From Flavobacterium sp. (GTDB lineage: Bacteria; Bacteroidota; Bacteroidia; Flavobacteriales; Flavobacteriaceae), in the NCBI RefSeq assembly GCF_039595935.1, contig NZ_JBCNKR010000004.1:309001-373000 (forward strand): DNA of 64,000 bases. Direction: 5' to 3'. Within the stretch, counting starts at the first letter, position 1. Each line of letters opens with the position of its first letter. The position numbers were made by a program, and so were the translations under genes. Of this stretch, positions 63,667-64,000 are shown piece after piece. A model generated the notes under the pieces. It saw only the letters and a program-made list of their open reading frames with translations. It was not told the DNA's origin and searched no databases.

Positions 63667-64000
63667 TTATTTTTTCGGAAGATAAATCCAAAAGATTGTA
63701 CCTTCTCCGGGTTTGCTGGTAAAATTGATAATACCGTTGTGGTTTTCGATAATTCGGCGACACAAAGCAAGTCCTATACCATTTCCGCCATATTGATCAC
63801 GTTCGTGCAGTCTTTGAAACATATCAAAAATTCGTTCTGAATATTGGCTGTCCATTCCGATTCCGTTATCAGCAATCGAAATAATATGATAATTTTCTGG
63901 CGAAACTACGGTATTATTTTCGGGAACAATCGTTGCCGAAATTGTTACTGATGGCTGTGAAGTATTAAACTTAAGTGCATTATTGACCAAATTGTAAAAT
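63667..64000 (-). CDS. Histidine kinase, C-terminal ATPase part (cut by the window)
   Basis: Only the last 110 codons are present. The frame stays open to the window edge, with NLVNNALKF (N-box), ADNGIGMD (G1), a MFQRLHERDQYGG segment and GNGIGLALCRRI (G2), ending in FWIYLPKK. This is the HATPase domain of a sensor kinase, closely like the ends of the two kinases in the 32-42 kb cassette. The sensor part lies outside. Confidence 0.92.
   Translation of the reverse strand, partial: FYNLVNNALKFNTSQPSVTISATIVPENNTVVSPENYHIISIADNGIGMDSQYSERIFDMFQRLHERDQYGGNGIGLALCRRIIENHNGIINFTSKPGEGTIFWIYLPKK

Noticed and set aside
63595..63840. An 81-codon plus-strand frame over the SDR end and the kinase
   Set aside because: It crosses a strong terminator and overlaps the conserved ATPase domain coded on the other strand.

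Overview
The window is about 64 kb of low-GC DNA from the Bacteroidota, most likely a Flavobacterium. The evidence is a SusC/SusD pair with an ECF sigma factor and FecR, a type IX secretion (T9SS) type B sorting domain with PorP/SprF, many promoters matching the Bacteroidota -7 box TAnnTTTG, and the near absence of Shine-Dalgarno sites. No rRNA, tRNA, phage or insertion-sequence gene was seen.

Layout. 1-5.3 kb (minus): an outer-membrane uptake locus in the order sigma factor, FecR anti-sigma, STN-type SusC receptor, SusD (cut by the window edge). 6.2-12.1 kb (minus): a probable exopolysaccharide unit of hybrid kinase, response regulator, TPR/YaiO outer-membrane barrel, HEAT protein and family 2 glycosyltransferase. 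12.3-13.7 kb: a CPBP protease and a Crp/Fnr regulator. 14.0-28.1 kb (plus): a 3,732-residue surface adhesin followed by its PorP/SprF and OmpA partners. 28.3-32.0 kb: two small unknown proteins, a serine hydrolase, an AraC regulator and a tiny lipoprotein. 32.1-42.2 kb (plus): a phosphorelay cassette of two stand-alone receivers, a CHASE3 kinase, a soluble kinase with about twelve tandem HAMP modules, and a receiver-kinase. 42.4-45.1 kb: Crp/Fnr with an exported RidA-like protein, and a divergent HxlR/NmrA pair. 45.4-50.3 kb (minus): a type I secretion operon (ABC, HlyD, TolC) whose ATPase motifs are degenerate. 50.5-53.1 kb: DoxX, then a TetR-small protein-MFS efflux operon. 53.8-62.0 kb (plus): an unusual redox cluster of FAD-SLDH small subunit, GMC dehydrogenase, VioB/RebD-type ferritin-like protein, ABM-fold protein, beta-barrel protein, double Dabb protein, berberine-bridge-type flavoprotein and DUF985 cupin. 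62.0-63.6 kb: a TetR gene with a palindromic operator in its own promoter and a second copy before the next gene, an SDR. The window ends inside a histidine kinase.

Intergenic DNA is rich in repeats of two kinds. One is nested palindromic elements (5.95, 42.2, 43.6, 45.2, 53.3 and 57.5 kb), mostly where transcription ends or converges. The other is tracts with a 7- or 14-bp period (3.5, 34.5, 57.4, 57.65 and 62.76 kb), several of which lie directly before start codons on the coding strand.

The best candidate for an undescribed system is the 53.8-62.0 kb redox cluster. The poly-HAMP phosphorelay cassette and the adhesin with eight exactly 390-bp repeat units come next.
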